Program-made: the position numbers and the translations under genes
In this document: piece by piece, positions 17,834-26,291 of the stretch
How the letters are laid out: each line of letters starts with the position of its first letter
How positions within the stretch are numbered: the stretch's first letter is position 1
Source: Hahella sp. KA22
Lineage (GTDB): Bacteria; Pseudomonadota; Gammaproteobacteria; Pseudomonadales; Oleiphilaceae
Direction: 5' to 3'
Assembly: GCF_004135205.1 (NCBI RefSeq)
Contig: NZ_CP035490.1
Location: 124,001 to 188,000, forward strand
DNA: 64,000 bases
Notes under the pieces: model-generated
Seen by the model: only the letters and a program-made list of their open reading frames with translations
The model's database searches: none
What the model was told of the DNA's origin: nothing

Positions 17834-18623
17834 AGATAAAACCATTCTGCTCACCGGCGCCACTGGCGGCATTGGCGAAGCTCTGGCGTTGCGGCTCGCC
17901 AATCAGGGCGCCGCGCTTGTCATCACAGGTAGAAACGCAGACAAACTGCAAAAGCTGCAGGCGCGCATTCTGGCCAACGGCGGCCGCTGCCGCAGCATCG
18001 TGGCGGATATCAGTCTGGAGGCGGGAATTTCCATCGTCGCTCAAGAGGCGGCGCGGGAGCCCAAAGTGAATATGCTCATCAACAACGCTGGCGTGAGCGA
18101 TTTCAATGAGTTTGAAGACCAAAGCCCGGAACGCATCCGCACCCTGATGGAAGCCAACGTCACCGGCCCCATGCTGCTGACCCAACGTCTGCTGCCGCTG
18201 TTGCGCATTCAGCAGGGCACGATCGTCAATATCGGCTCTACGTTCGGCTCCATAGGCTATCCCGGTTTCGCCGCCTATTGCGCGAGCAAATTCGCCATGC
18301 GCGGTTTCAGCGAGGCCCTGCAGCGTGAGCTGGCGGACTCGCCAATGCAGGTGCTGTACGTCGCGCCCCGCGCCACCCGCACCGCCATCAACAGCTCCGC
18401 CGTCGAGTCCATGAATGCGGAGCTGGGCAACCACATGGACGAGCCGGACTGGGTCGCGGAGCAAATCTGCGCCGCCATCATTCGACGCTCTCCACGGGTT
18501 TACCTGGGCTGGCCGGAAAAACTGTTCGTGCGTCTCAACGCCTTATTTCCAGCCCTGGTAGCGGCTTCCATCAGCAAGCAGCTTCCCATTATTCGCAAAT
18601 ATCTGGCGCGTCAGAACGCCTGA
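17823..18623 (+). CDS. Short-chain dehydrogenase/reductase of the hemolysin operon
   Basis: I choose ATG 17823, with AGGAG 8 nt upstream. The product is 266 residues with TGATGGIG (cofactor), NNAG near 87, a catalytic Ser in NIGSTFGS and YCASK. The C-terminus is hydrophobic (FVRLNALFPALVAASIS), typical of SDRs acting on lipids at membranes. It likely reduces or oxidises a fatty-acyl keto/hydroxy group with NAD(P)(H). The overlap with the diiron gene shows tight coupling. Confidence 0.9.
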   Translation: MQLKDKTILLTGATGGIGEALALRLANQGAALVITGRNADKLQKLQARILANGGRCRSIVADISLEAGISIVAQEAAREPKVNMLINNAGVSDFNEFEDQSPERIRTLMEANVTGPMLLTQRLLPLLRIQQGTIVNIGSTFGSIGYPGFAAYCASKFAMRGFSEALQRELADSPMQVLYVAPRATRTAINSSAVESMNAELGNHMDEPDWVAEQICAAIIRRSPRVYLGWPEKLFVRLNALFPALVAASISKQLPIIRKYLARQNA

Positions 18624-18672
18624 ACCAATGGCTCACAACGTCATAGCGTCCGAACAATAGAGGAGAATTTTT

Positions 18673-19317
18673 ATGTCATACACACTTTTCGCCCGCGCAC
18701 TGATCGTAGCCGGAGCCATGTCCCTGGGAGCCGCCTCCGCGCATGCGGAAGAGGTCGCGGGCTACGTCAAAGACCTTTATCACGGCTGGGCGCACGTTCG
18801 CTATGAAGTTGACGCCAAAGAGCAGGAGAAAGGTTATCAGAACCTGAAAGGTCAGGCGGATCAGGCGGTGGACGCACATCCCGAAGATCCTAATGTGTGG
18901 ATCTGGAAAGGCGTCATCACCAGCACCTATGCCGGCGCCAAAGGCGGACTCAAGGCGCTATCCCTGGTGAAAGAGGCCCGGGACTGCTTCGAAAAGGCCA
19001 TGGCCCTCAACGCCAACGCCTTCGGCGGCTCCGCTTACACCAGTCTTGGCGCACTGTATTACCAGGTCCCAGGCTGGCCGCTCAGCTTCGGCGACGACAA
19101 GGAAGCCGGCAAACTGTTGCGCAAAGGCCTGGAAATCAACCCAGATGGTATTGACGCCAACTTCTTCTACGGAGACTATCTGCGAGAGCAAGGCGATCTT
19201 AAACAAGCTAAGCTATACCTTGAAAAGGCATTGCAGGCGACGCCGCGCCCTGACCGCCAAGTCGCCGACGCCGGACGTCGCGGTGAAATCCAGGCGCTGC
19301 TGAAAAAAATGAAATAA
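18673..19317 (+). CDS. Exported TPR-repeat protein
   Basis: A 214-residue protein with a signal peptide (cleavage after ASAHA, about 25) and TPR-like repeats from about 50 to 205 (HPEDPNVWIWKG, CFEKAMALNANAFGGSAYTSLGALY, LEINPDGIDANFFYGDYLREQG, AKLYLEKALQATP). It resembles TatT-type TRAP-associated periplasmic TPR proteins. AGGAG lies 9 nt upstream. It probably scaffolds a product or partner in the periplasm. Fifth gene of the operon, 49 nt after the SDR. Confidence 0.8.
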   Translation: MSYTLFARALIVAGAMSLGAASAHAEEVAGYVKDLYHGWAHVRYEVDAKEQEKGYQNLKGQADQAVDAHPEDPNVWIWKGVITSTYAGAKGGLKALSLVKEARDCFEKAMALNANAFGGSAYTSLGALYYQVPGWPLSFGDDKEAGKLLRKGLEINPDGIDANFFYGDYLREQGDLKQAKLYLEKALQATPRPDRQVADAGRRGEIQALLKKMK

Positions 19318-19339
19318 ACACGGAGCATGATGTAGCGCA

Positions 19340-19999
19340 ATGCGCATTTTATTGGTGGAGGATGACGAGTTACTGGCCGACGGCATCCAAACCAGTTTGA
19401 CCCAACAGGCCAATACGGTGGACTGGGTGGCCTCTGGCGAGGCCGCTCTTCACGCTCTGAAGCTGGAGCAATTCAATCTCGTCATCCTGGACCTGGGATT
19501 GCCTGATATCGACGGACTCACTGTCCTGAAGCGCCTGCGTGATCGCGGCGATGAGATACCGGTTCTGATTCTCAGCGCCCGTGACCAGGTGCAAGATCGC
19601 GTCAAAGGCCTCGACGCCGGGGCCGACGATTACCTCTTGAAGCCTTTTGATGTGAGCGAACTCAAGGCCCGTTTGCGCGCGCTGAGTCGACGCGGCTCAG
19701 GTAATGCGCATCCGGAAATCCAGATCGCCAATATCCGCATTCTGCCCTCTTCCTATCAAGTGTATAAAAACAACGAGGAAGTGCGTTTGTCGCGCCGGGA
19801 ATATGCGCTCCTGTATGAGCTGGCCTCCCATCGCGGCAGGGTGCTGTCCAAAGACCAGTTGGAAGAGCTTGTCTACGGCTGGTCCGACGATGTGTCCAGC
19901 AACACCATGGAAGTCCATATTCACAACCTGCGCAAAAAACTCAACGCCGACCTGATTAAAACCGTTCGCGGCATGGGTTACATGATCGAGAAGGAATAA
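19340..19999 (+). CDS. OmpR-family response regulator, QseB/PmrA type
   Basis: A 219-residue regulator: receiver domain with acidic pair VEDDE at the N-terminus, phospho-acceptor Asp in NLVILDLGLPDIDG near 51, and Lys in LLKPFD near 101. A winged helix follows (LSRREYALLYELASHRGRVLS ... SNTMEVHIHNLRKKL). Length and sequence resemble QseB and PmrA. Its stop and the kinase start share 1 nt (TAATG). The CTTAAG-N5-CTTAAG box before the operon fits its class, suggesting autoregulation. Confidence 0.93.
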   Translation: MRILLVEDDELLADGIQTSLTQQANTVDWVASGEAALHALKLEQFNLVILDLGLPDIDGLTVLKRLRDRGDEIPVLILSARDQVQDRVKGLDAGADDYLLKPFDVSELKARLRALSRRGSGNAHPEIQIANIRILPSSYQVYKNNEEVRLSRREYALLYELASHRGRVLSKDQLEELVYGWSDDVSSNTMEVHIHNLRKKLNADLIKTVRGMGYMIEKE

Positions 20000-21387
20000 T
20001 GCGCTCCATCAAACGTTTTCTGCTGATTTCACTGATCGCCATTATCTGTCTGGGCGGTCTGTTCACCGCCCTGGCCAATTACCACGATTCCCAGGAACAG
20101 GTGGAAGAGCTGTTCGACGCCGAGCTGGCGCAAATGGCCCGCATGCTGCAAAGCCTGCTGGCCAGCCAGATGAAGCGGACCAACCTGGATCACCTGCAAG
20201 ACGCTCTGGTGTATGAAGACTACGCCATCGACGAGAGGGAAGAAGCGGGCTTGAGCGATGGCGAGGAATACACGCCGCTGGGCCATAAATATGAGAAGAA
20301 GCTGGCGTTTCAGGTCTGGAGCGAGAGCGGCAAGCTGCTGATTCAGACCAAATCCGCCTCACAGGGCTTCACCCGGCATCAGGCGGGCTTCAACTCCGAC
20401 AAAGTCGATGGCGAGTCATGGCGCACCTTTACTTTATTCGATGAAAATCTGCGCATCTGGATTCAGGTAGCGCAGCAGGAAGACGTGCGCAGCGAGCTGA
20501 CGGAGGAAATCGCCGAGCACGTGATCTGGCCGTCGCTACTGCTGATTCCCATTATTCTGCTAGGCGTCAGCTGGGCGGTCACGCGGGCTTTGAAGCCTCT
20601 CTCCACCATCTCCAAGGAGCTGAAGCAGCGGGACTACGCCAACCTGCAAGTCCTGGATGACGCCAATTATCCCTCGGAACTCGCCATCCTGGTGGACGCC
20701 ATCAACGATCTGTTCCAGCGTCTGCAGGCCACGTCGGACCGTGAACGCCAGTTCACCGCCGATGCAGCCCATGAACTACGCACTCCCCTCGCCGGGGTGA
20801 AAGTGCATTTGCAGAACGCCCAGGAAATGGCGCAATCCGAGCCGGTTTCCGACTGCCTGCGCAAAGCCCTGCGCGGACTGGATCGTCTGATTCACATGGT
20901 GGAGCAGTTGTTGCAGCTTAGCCGTCTCGACCACGAGCGCGCCCTCAGCGACGCCCAGCCTGTGCAGATAGATATGCTGTGCCAGGATATCCTGCGGGAA
21001 TCACAGCCCTTGATAGAAGAAAAGAATATCCGCGCTGAATTCAATGTGGACGCCTGCGCGCCGATTCAGGGCAATCCCGCCGCACTGAGCATCTTGCTGC
21101 GTAATCTGGTGGACAACGCCTTGCGCTATTCGCCCAAAGACTCGCAGATCACCCTGCAAGTGAAGGATAAAACCCTGGTGATAGAAGATCAGGGGCCCGG
21201 CATTCCCCCAGAGCAGCGTCAGCAGGCGATGGAGCGATTTCACCGCGGCAAGCAGCAAAATGAGATCGGCAGCGGACTGGGCCTCTCCATCTGCCAACGC
21301 ATTGCAGATCTGCACCAGGCGCGCATTTCCTTGGACGGCCGGCAGGACCAGCAACCCGGACTGCGCGTACAGGTTTCGTTCCCCTGA
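19999..21387 (+). CDS. Sensor histidine kinase, QseC-like
   Basis: A 462-residue membrane kinase. TM1 spans about 7-27, a periplasmic sensor begins HDSQEQVEELFDAELAQMARML much as QseC does, and TM2 spans about 175-192. HisKA follows (ADAAHELRTPLAGVK, His near 257), then the N-box RNLVDNALRYSP, G1 EDQGPGIPPE and G2 GSGLGLSI. The periplasmic part is acidic (DEREEAGLSDGEEY), reminiscent of metal-sensing ExxE motifs in PmrB. It phosphorylates the preceding regulator. Signal unknown. Confidence 0.92.
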   Translation: MRSIKRFLLISLIAIICLGGLFTALANYHDSQEQVEELFDAELAQMARMLQSLLASQMKRTNLDHLQDALVYEDYAIDEREEAGLSDGEEYTPLGHKYEKKLAFQVWSESGKLLIQTKSASQGFTRHQAGFNSDKVDGESWRTFTLFDENLRIWIQVAQQEDVRSELTEEIAEHVIWPSLLLIPIILLGVSWAVTRALKPLSTISKELKQRDYANLQVLDDANYPSELAILVDAINDLFQRLQATSDRERQFTADAAHELRTPLAGVKVHLQNAQEMAQSEPVSDCLRKALRGLDRLIHMVEQLLQLSRLDHERALSDAQPVQIDMLCQDILRESQPLIEEKNIRAEFNVDACAPIQGNPAALSILLRNLVDNALRYSPKDSQITLQVKDKTLVIEDQGPGIPPEQRQQAMERFHRGKQQNEIGSGLGLSICQRIADLHQARISLDGRQDQQPGLRVQVSFP

Positions 21388-21410
21388 TCACGATCTCGCG
21401 CGCTTTATCC

Positions 21411-21462
21411 ATATAGTTTTTATTGTTTTTGTATAGAAACACTATATTTTAACTATAAAAAC
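21411..21462. promoter_or_regulatory. AT-rich nested inverted repeats before the MBL-fold gene
   Basis: ATATAGT (21411-21417) pairs with ACTATAT (21441-21447), and GTTTTTAT (21416-21423) with ATAAAAAC (21455-21462). It lies in the 118-bp gap after the QseC-like kinase gene. It could be an operator for the nearby LysR, a promoter region, or a weak terminator. Confidence 0.35.
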
Positions 21463-21505
21463 GTCTGTCTTATTCTGCAGGGACACCCACCCACAGGAAT
21501 AAGAC

Positions 21506-22438
21506 ATGACGCTCTGGAGTCCTCACTCACGCAAAGTTTTCGTCAGCCGCCTGCAAGCGATCGCGGCGGCCATGGTATTACAAATCCTGATTGCGCCATC
21601 CGGGCGCGCCGAGGGGATTAGTTTTTCTTACATCGAAACCGGAGCCTCCAGCGGCGCCCAGGAAGCCATGGTGGTGGCCAGCGGCAGCTGGTTCACCCGA
21701 CGCAAGCTATCCCATGGCGCGGTGTTTATTCACCACCCGGACGGCGACTTGCTTTACGACACCGGTCTGGGACGCCAGGTGGATGCTCAGTTTGAGGTAA
21801 ATCCCTGGTGGGCGCGCTCATTATTCGCTTACGAGAAAGGCGTCCCTGTCGCCGACCAGTTGGCGGCGAACGCTTATGACGCCAATAACCTGAAAGCGAT
21901 CGTACTGTCCCATTTGCACTGGGATCACGCCAGCGGCGTGGTGGATTTCCCCGGCGTTCCCATCTGGGTGCAGCAAAAGGAGTACGATGCCGCCTTGCAA
22001 GGCAAGCCGCCGGCCTTTCTGCATTCACAACTGGAGGGAGCGAATACCGACTTGCGTTTCCTGATGCTGGAGGACACTGAGTTCAAAGGTTTCGAGCGCA
22101 GTCTGGATGTTTACGGCGACGGTTCTGTCGTCTTGGTGGAGATTCCCGGTCATACCCGCGGTCAGTTAGGGTTGTATTTGACTCTGAACGCGCAGACCCG
22201 GTATTTCTTTATCGGCGACGCCACCTGGACCCTGAAAGGGGTTCAGGATAACAGCCCTCGTCCCGGATTTGTGCGCTGGCTGGCCAGTCTCAATGATGAC
22301 GACAGCCTGACGGAGCGCATGGTGGCGCAGCTACACGCCTTGCAAGAGCAGGAGCCAGATCTGACCATTGTGCCGGCGCATGATGAATGGATCGCCGCCG
22401 GCCTGCCCCATTACCCTGAGTTCTCTGTGCAACAGTAA
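21506..22438 (+). CDS. Exported metallo-beta-lactamase-fold hydrolase (lactonase-like)
   Basis: A 310-residue protein with an N-terminal signal (basic start, hydrophobic core, ending SGRAEG near 36). The full MBL metal set is present: HLHWDH near 140, second-site His in EIPGHTRGQLG, bridging Asp in FIGDATW and a late His in VPAHDEW. The layout resembles AttM/AiiA-type N-acyl homoserine lactonases. A periplasmic quorum-quenching or lactonase role is inferred. It is followed after 38 nt by a LysR gene in the same direction. Confidence 0.85.
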   Translation: MTLWSPHSRKVFVSRLQAIAAAMVLQILIAPSGRAEGISFSYIETGASSGAQEAMVVASGSWFTRRKLSHGAVFIHHPDGDLLYDTGLGRQVDAQFEVNPWWARSLFAYEKGVPVADQLAANAYDANNLKAIVLSHLHWDHASGVVDFPGVPIWVQQKEYDAALQGKPPAFLHSQLEGANTDLRFLMLEDTEFKGFERSLDVYGDGSVVLVEIPGHTRGQLGLYLTLNAQTRYFFIGDATWTLKGVQDNSPRPGFVRWLASLNDDDSLTERMVAQLHALQEQEPDLTIVPAHDEWIAAGLPHYPEFSVQQ

Positions 22439-22476
22439 AGAGATCAACGGGTTAACTTTCTATCAACGGAGCCAGC

Positions 22477-23313
22477 ATGGATTTGAGAGCCTTGCGTTAT
22501 TACGTCGCCGCGGTGGAGACTGGCAGCATCACGGCGGCGGCGGAACAGTGTCATGTGGCGCAACCGTCCATTTCCCTGGCGGTCAGTAAGCTGGAAAGTG
22601 AATTGGATACGCTGTTGCTGGAACGGGGCAAAAAGGGCGTGCGCACTACCCGCGCCGGTCGTGAATTGCACCATATGGCCCGCCGTTTATTGGCGCAAAG
22701 CGACGCCCTGGTGAAACATTTTCAGCAAAGTGCGCCGTTACCGCCGCTGCGTATCGGTCTGGACCTGGTGGTCAGCCTGGAGCGCGTCAAAGCGTTGCTG
22801 GCGCGTCTGGCGCCGCTGCAATCCCGGATGCAGCTGGAACTGCTGCGCGGCGAGGAAAATACCGATATTCGCATCGTGAGCCGCGACCACTGCCCGGAAA
22901 ACTACCACTTCAGTCCCCTCTGGCGGGATGAGTACTGTCTGTTGCTGCCCGCCAATCATCCATTGTCCCTGCGGAACCAGCTTGGCGTCAGCGACCTGAA
23001 CGGCATTGGATTGGTGGAGCGCTCCTTCTGTGACCTGTCCGGACAATGGCGCGCCTTCGCAGAGCGGCATCAACTGGATTTCGCCATCACCGCACGCACC
23101 GACAATGAAGAGTGGGCCCTGGCTCTGGTCGCCGCCGGCGTCGGCGCCTGTCTGGCGCCTCAGGGGATCGACGCCAGCACGCCTGACGGGGTCATCGCCA
23201 TCCCTCTGTCGCAGATTGAAGGATTCCCGGACATCAAACGGGAACTGGGGCTCGCTTGGTCTCCTCTGCTTCGCACGGAAATAAAGGACGCGCTACTTCC
23301 TCTGTTCGACTGA
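22477..23313 (+). CDS. LysR-family transcriptional regulator
   Basis: A 278-residue regulator. The N-terminal winged helix (MDLRALRYYVAAVETGSITAAAEQCHVAQPSISLAVSKLE in one run, with the usual A-E-x-C-x-V-A-Q-P-S pattern) is followed by a type-2 periplasmic-binding-like effector domain from about 85. The domain is a little short for the family (about 300). It lies 38 nt after the MBL-fold gene, probably on the same transcript. Ligand unknown. Confidence 0.9.
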   Translation: MDLRALRYYVAAVETGSITAAAEQCHVAQPSISLAVSKLESELDTLLLERGKKGVRTTRAGRELHHMARRLLAQSDALVKHFQQSAPLPPLRIGLDLVVSLERVKALLARLAPLQSRMQLELLRGEENTDIRIVSRDHCPENYHFSPLWRDEYCLLLPANHPLSLRNQLGVSDLNGIGLVERSFCDLSGQWRAFAERHQLDFAITARTDNEEWALALVAAGVGACLAPQGIDASTPDGVIAIPLSQIEGFPDIKRELGLAWSPLLRTEIKDALLPLFD

Positions 23314-23336
23314 ATTTGAGCGCCCCCCAATTGAAC

Positions 23337-23364
23337 TGATCCAAAACCTCAGTAGCAGCGTAAT
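23337..23364 (+). promoter_or_regulatory. ECF11-type promoter of the sigma/ChrR operon
   Basis: TGATCC (23337-23342), a 16-nt spacer, then CGTAAT (23359-23364). This matches the RpoE/ChrR (ECF11) -35/-10 pattern TGATCC...CGTA, about 40 bp before the sigma-factor start. It implies autoregulation. Confidence 0.7.
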
Positions 23365-23405
23365 TAGAACATTATTTGCCCGGTTTATTTTGGAGCTGCT
23401 ACGCT

Positions 23406-24059
23406 ATGCAGGTAAGTAACAACGTCATAGTGCTACCGATTAATCGAAAGATGGACCCTAACCAACAGGACCCGGATGCGGGCGAGGACTCCGCATCCTC
23501 TAGAGATGTCCTGGCGCCCCTGATAGAAGCGGTAGCCGCACAGCGGGACCGGGATGCGTTCCGTCAACTGTTCCAGGCGTTCGCCCCCAAAGTGAAGGCA
23601 TACGCCATCAAACAGGGCATGCTGGAGCACGCAGAGGAACTGGTGCAGGAAGTCATGGTCAACGTATGGCGGCGCGCCGCCCAGTTCGACCGCGAAAAGG
23701 CCGCGGCTTCCACTTGGCTGTTCGCCATCGCCCGTAATGCGCGTATCGACCTGCTGCGTAAACTGGGACGCTCCAGCCAGGAAACCCAGGTGGAAACAGA
23801 CTATCTGTGGAGCCTGCCAGGCTCCGATGAGCCCACCGGCGCGTTTCAGCAGGCCGTCATTGTGCGCAATATTCGTCAGTCGCTGGGGGATCTGCCGCAA
23901 GAACAACGAGACGTCATCGCCAAAGTCTATCTGGAAGACAAGTCTCATCAGCGGGTGGCTGAAGAGCTCAGTCTGCCGCTGGGCACCGTGAAAAGCAGGG
24001 TCCGTCTGGCTCTGCAGAAACTGAAGGTGATTTTGCAGGAACGGGAAAAAGCAGTATGA
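23406..24059 (+). CDS. rpoE: ECF sigma factor of the RpoE/ChrR (ECF11) group
   Basis: I choose ATG 23406 (MQVSNN); a Met at 23376 is possible but lies close to the predicted promoter. The product is about 217 residues. Region 2 reads FRQLFQAFAPKVKAYAIKQG ... AEELVQEVMVNVWRRA, and region 4 reads LPQEQRDVIAKVYLEDKSHQRVAEELSLPLGTVKSRVRLALQKL. Relatives respond to singlet oxygen when released by ChrR. The stop overlaps the anti-sigma gene by 4 nt (ATGA), and the promoter upstream matches its own class. Confidence 0.9.
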   Translation: MQVSNNVIVLPINRKMDPNQQDPDAGEDSASSRDVLAPLIEAVAAQRDRDAFRQLFQAFAPKVKAYAIKQGMLEHAEELVQEVMVNVWRRAAQFDREKAAASTWLFAIARNARIDLLRKLGRSSQETQVETDYLWSLPGSDEPTGAFQQAVIVRNIRQSLGDLPQEQRDVIAKVYLEDKSHQRVAEELSLPLGTVKSRVRLALQKLKVILQEREKAV

Positions 24060-24721
24060 GTCAACATCACCCCAGTGATGACATTATGATGGAATACGCC
24101 GCAGGTTGCGCCTCGACGCATCTGGCTTTGTGCGTCGCCGTTCATCTGCAGTACTGCCCTCGCTGTCGCGCCAACATCCAGCGCCTCAGTGCACTGGGCG
24201 GGGAAATGCTGCAGCAATTGCCCCAGGAAGACCTCAGCGAAGCGTTATTCGAACGCATCATGCTGCGTATTGATCTGGAAGAAAGCGCGCCAGCAGCGCC
24301 GCAAAAGCCCGTGGAAGACCTGCTACAGCGCTGGCTGCCAGATGGCCTGAACGCCGTAAGCTGGCGCAAACAGTGGTTCAAAGTGTACGAGTACGTGCTG
24401 GAAGTTTCACGCAAAGGCCGGCAACGCCTTAGTCTGCAAAAGATCTCCGCTGGCGGCCGCGCGCCTCTGCACGCGCACTATGGCCAGGAGGTGACCGTCG
24501 TGCTGCAGGGAGGGTTTTCCGACGAATTGGGCGTGTATGAAGAAGGCGACTTCGTCATTCGCAGCGGGGATCAACGCCATCGCCCCCGCGCTCTGGAAAA
24601 CGAGGACTGCATCTGCCTTGCTTATCTGGACGCGCCGGTGTGTCTGGCCGGCCCCATCGGTCGCTGGATCGAACGCTTTAGACGGCTGTTCATGCCGGAT
24701 CTGAACGCGCCCGCCAGTTAA
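24056..24721 (+). CDS. chrR: ChrR-family zinc anti-sigma factor with cupin domain
   Basis: A 221-residue protein. The N-terminal zinc anti-sigma domain has a His near 4-5, then H30, C34 and C37 (VHLQYCPRC), the same spacing as the zinc ligands of ChrR. A C-terminal cupin (about 110-205; PLHAHYGQEVTVVLQGGF, GDFVIRSGDQRHRPRA) senses the signal in relatives. It should hold the ECF sigma factor inactive until oxidative (singlet oxygen) stress. Translationally coupled to the sigma gene. Confidence 0.93.
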   Translation: MSQHHPSDDIMMEYAAGCASTHLALCVAVHLQYCPRCRANIQRLSALGGEMLQQLPQEDLSEALFERIMLRIDLEESAPAAPQKPVEDLLQRWLPDGLNAVSWRKQWFKVYEYVLEVSRKGRQRLSLQKISAGGRAPLHAHYGQEVTVVLQGGFSDELGVYEEGDFVIRSGDQRHRPRALENEDCICLAYLDAPVCLAGPIGRWIERFRRLFMPDLNAPAS

Positions 24722-24732
24722 CCGACACTCAT

Positions 24733-24761
24733 GCGGCGGCGAGGGATCACCCCTCCGCCGC
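24733..24761. terminator. GC-rich hairpin between converging chrR and amidase genes
   Basis: GCGGCGG (24733-24739) pairs with CCGCCGC (24755-24761), with an inner GGG/CCC step. It overlaps the end of the amidase gene. There is no good T-run, so it is only a possible terminator. Confidence 0.4.
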
Positions 24762-26291
24762 TATCCGTCCTCCCCAGTCATAACCCGCCGTTTTGCGCCA
24801 CGCCAGATGCGCGGCTGACGTCATGTTAGGCGGCTCCGCCAGCGGCGGCCGTCGCTGGAACCAGGGCAAGGCGCGTTCCATCTGCGCCGCCAGACTGAAC
24901 AGAAGGCGCTCCTGACCAATGCCCGCGGCAAACTGCACGCCAATGGGCAGGTCATCCTGATTCCACCATACCGGCAACATCATGGCGGGCTGGCCGCCCA
25001 TATTGAACAAAGGAGAGAATGGAGTCAGAGAAAAGCTTCTGGCGCGAATATTCTGCGCCAACAGATTCAACAGTGGCGTCATCGGAAAACTGCGCGCCAG
25101 CTCCAGTAGCAGTTTCTCCTGCTGGGAATGGGCTAGCTCGCCAAGACGCATCGGCGGTCCGGCCATGGCTGGGGTGAGCAATACGTCAAACTGCTGGAAC
25201 AAGGCTTCCAGCCTGCGCCCCGCCTGATTCATCACCTGGGTCGCCCAGGCGAATTCCGCAGCGGTCTTGCTCAGTCCCAAGTTGAACAACAGATGCGTCG
25301 CCAACTCCAGGTCGCCTCGACGCGGTCGACCGCTGGGGCTGACCTGCCGCACCATCTGCGCGGTTTCTCCCGCCACGATAGTCAGGTAGGCCTGCGTAAG
25401 CTCTTCTTCATCCAGGCTCAGCGTATGCTGGATCACCTCATGGCCCATGTCCTCGCAGACCATGGCGGCGCGATCCAGCGCCAGCAGGCTGTCATTATTC
25501 AGCGTGGCGCTGAAGAACGGCTTTTCGCAAATGGCGATGCGCAAGGGACGACGCGGTCCCGTCAGCGCCCGGCGATAGCATTGCTCGGTATTCTCCAGTC
25601 CCGCGCTCACACTTAACAGCATGGCGCTGTCGCGTACGCTGCGGGAGATCACATGGTCCACCGCCATACCCTGCAGCCTCCGCCCCCAAGTGAGCCCTTC
25701 CGGTTCCCGTCCTCTGGAGGGTTTGAAGCCAAACAGACCGCAGGACACCGCCGGCGCACGCAGAGAGCCGCCAATATCCACCGCATGCGCAACCGGAGTC
25801 ATGCCCACCGCCACCGCCGCTGCAGCGCCGCCGCTGGAGCCCCCCGGCGACCGGCTCAAATCCCAGGGATTGCGAGAGGCGCCAAAGAGTTGCGGCTCCG
25901 TAGTCACCGCCAGCCCCAATTCCGCTGTATTGGTCTTGCCGGCGATCACCAGTCCTGCGCGTCGATAACGCTGCACCAGTTCACAGTCATGAAATACCGG
26001 ACGTGAGCAAAACAGGCGCGAGCCGGCGGAGGTCGGCGTCTTGCGCACTTCCGCATTCAGGTCCTGCAGCAAAAACGGCGCGCCATACAAAGGCTGTTGC
26101 GGCTGCAACTGGTTAAGTTGCGCTCTGGCCTGATCATAGAGTTTATTGATCACCGCGTTCACCAACGGGTTGCGGGACTCAATGCGGGTGATCGCCGCCT
26201 CCAGCAGTTCGTCGGGGCTCATTTCTCCAGAGCGCGCCAGCTCCGCCAAACCGATGGCGTCATACTTTTCATATTCGGGAAACGGGATCAA
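24747..26291 (-). CDS. Amidase-signature protein lacking the catalytic lysine
   Basis: A 514-residue amidase-signature protein. The Ser-rich core is kept: SPGGSSGGAAAAVAVG at 148-163 (cis-Ser S153) and DIGGSLRAPA at 172-181 (nucleophile S176). The usual catalytic Lys in the PFLxKD motif is replaced: APFLLQDLN places Gln at 76. Loss of that Lys abolishes activity in studied relatives, so this may be a non-hydrolytic homologue or use altered chemistry. Its start overlaps the upstream ligase-like gene by 4 nt, so the two act together. Confidence 0.85.
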   Translation of the reverse strand: MIPFPEYEKYDAIGLAELARSGEMSPDELLEAAITRIESRNPLVNAVINKLYDQARAQLNQLQPQQPLYGAPFLLQDLNAEVRKTPTSAGSRLFCSRPVFHDCELVQRYRRAGLVIAGKTNTAELGLAVTTEPQLFGASRNPWDLSRSPGGSSGGAAAAVAVGMTPVAHAVDIGGSLRAPAVSCGLFGFKPSRGREPEGLTWGRRLQGMAVDHVISRSVRDSAMLLSVSAGLENTEQCYRRALTGPRRPLRIAICEKPFFSATLNNDSLLALDRAAMVCEDMGHEVIQHTLSLDEEELTQAYLTIVAGETAQMVRQVSPSGRPRRGDLELATHLLFNLGLSKTAAEFAWATQVMNQAGRRLEALFQQFDVLLTPAMAGPPMRLGELAHSQQEKLLLELARSFPMTPLLNLLAQNIRARSFSLTPFSPLFNMGGQPAMMLPVWWNQDDLPIGVQFAAGIGQERLLFSLAAQMERALPWFQRRPPLAEPPNMTSAAHLAWRKTAGYDWGGRIAAEG

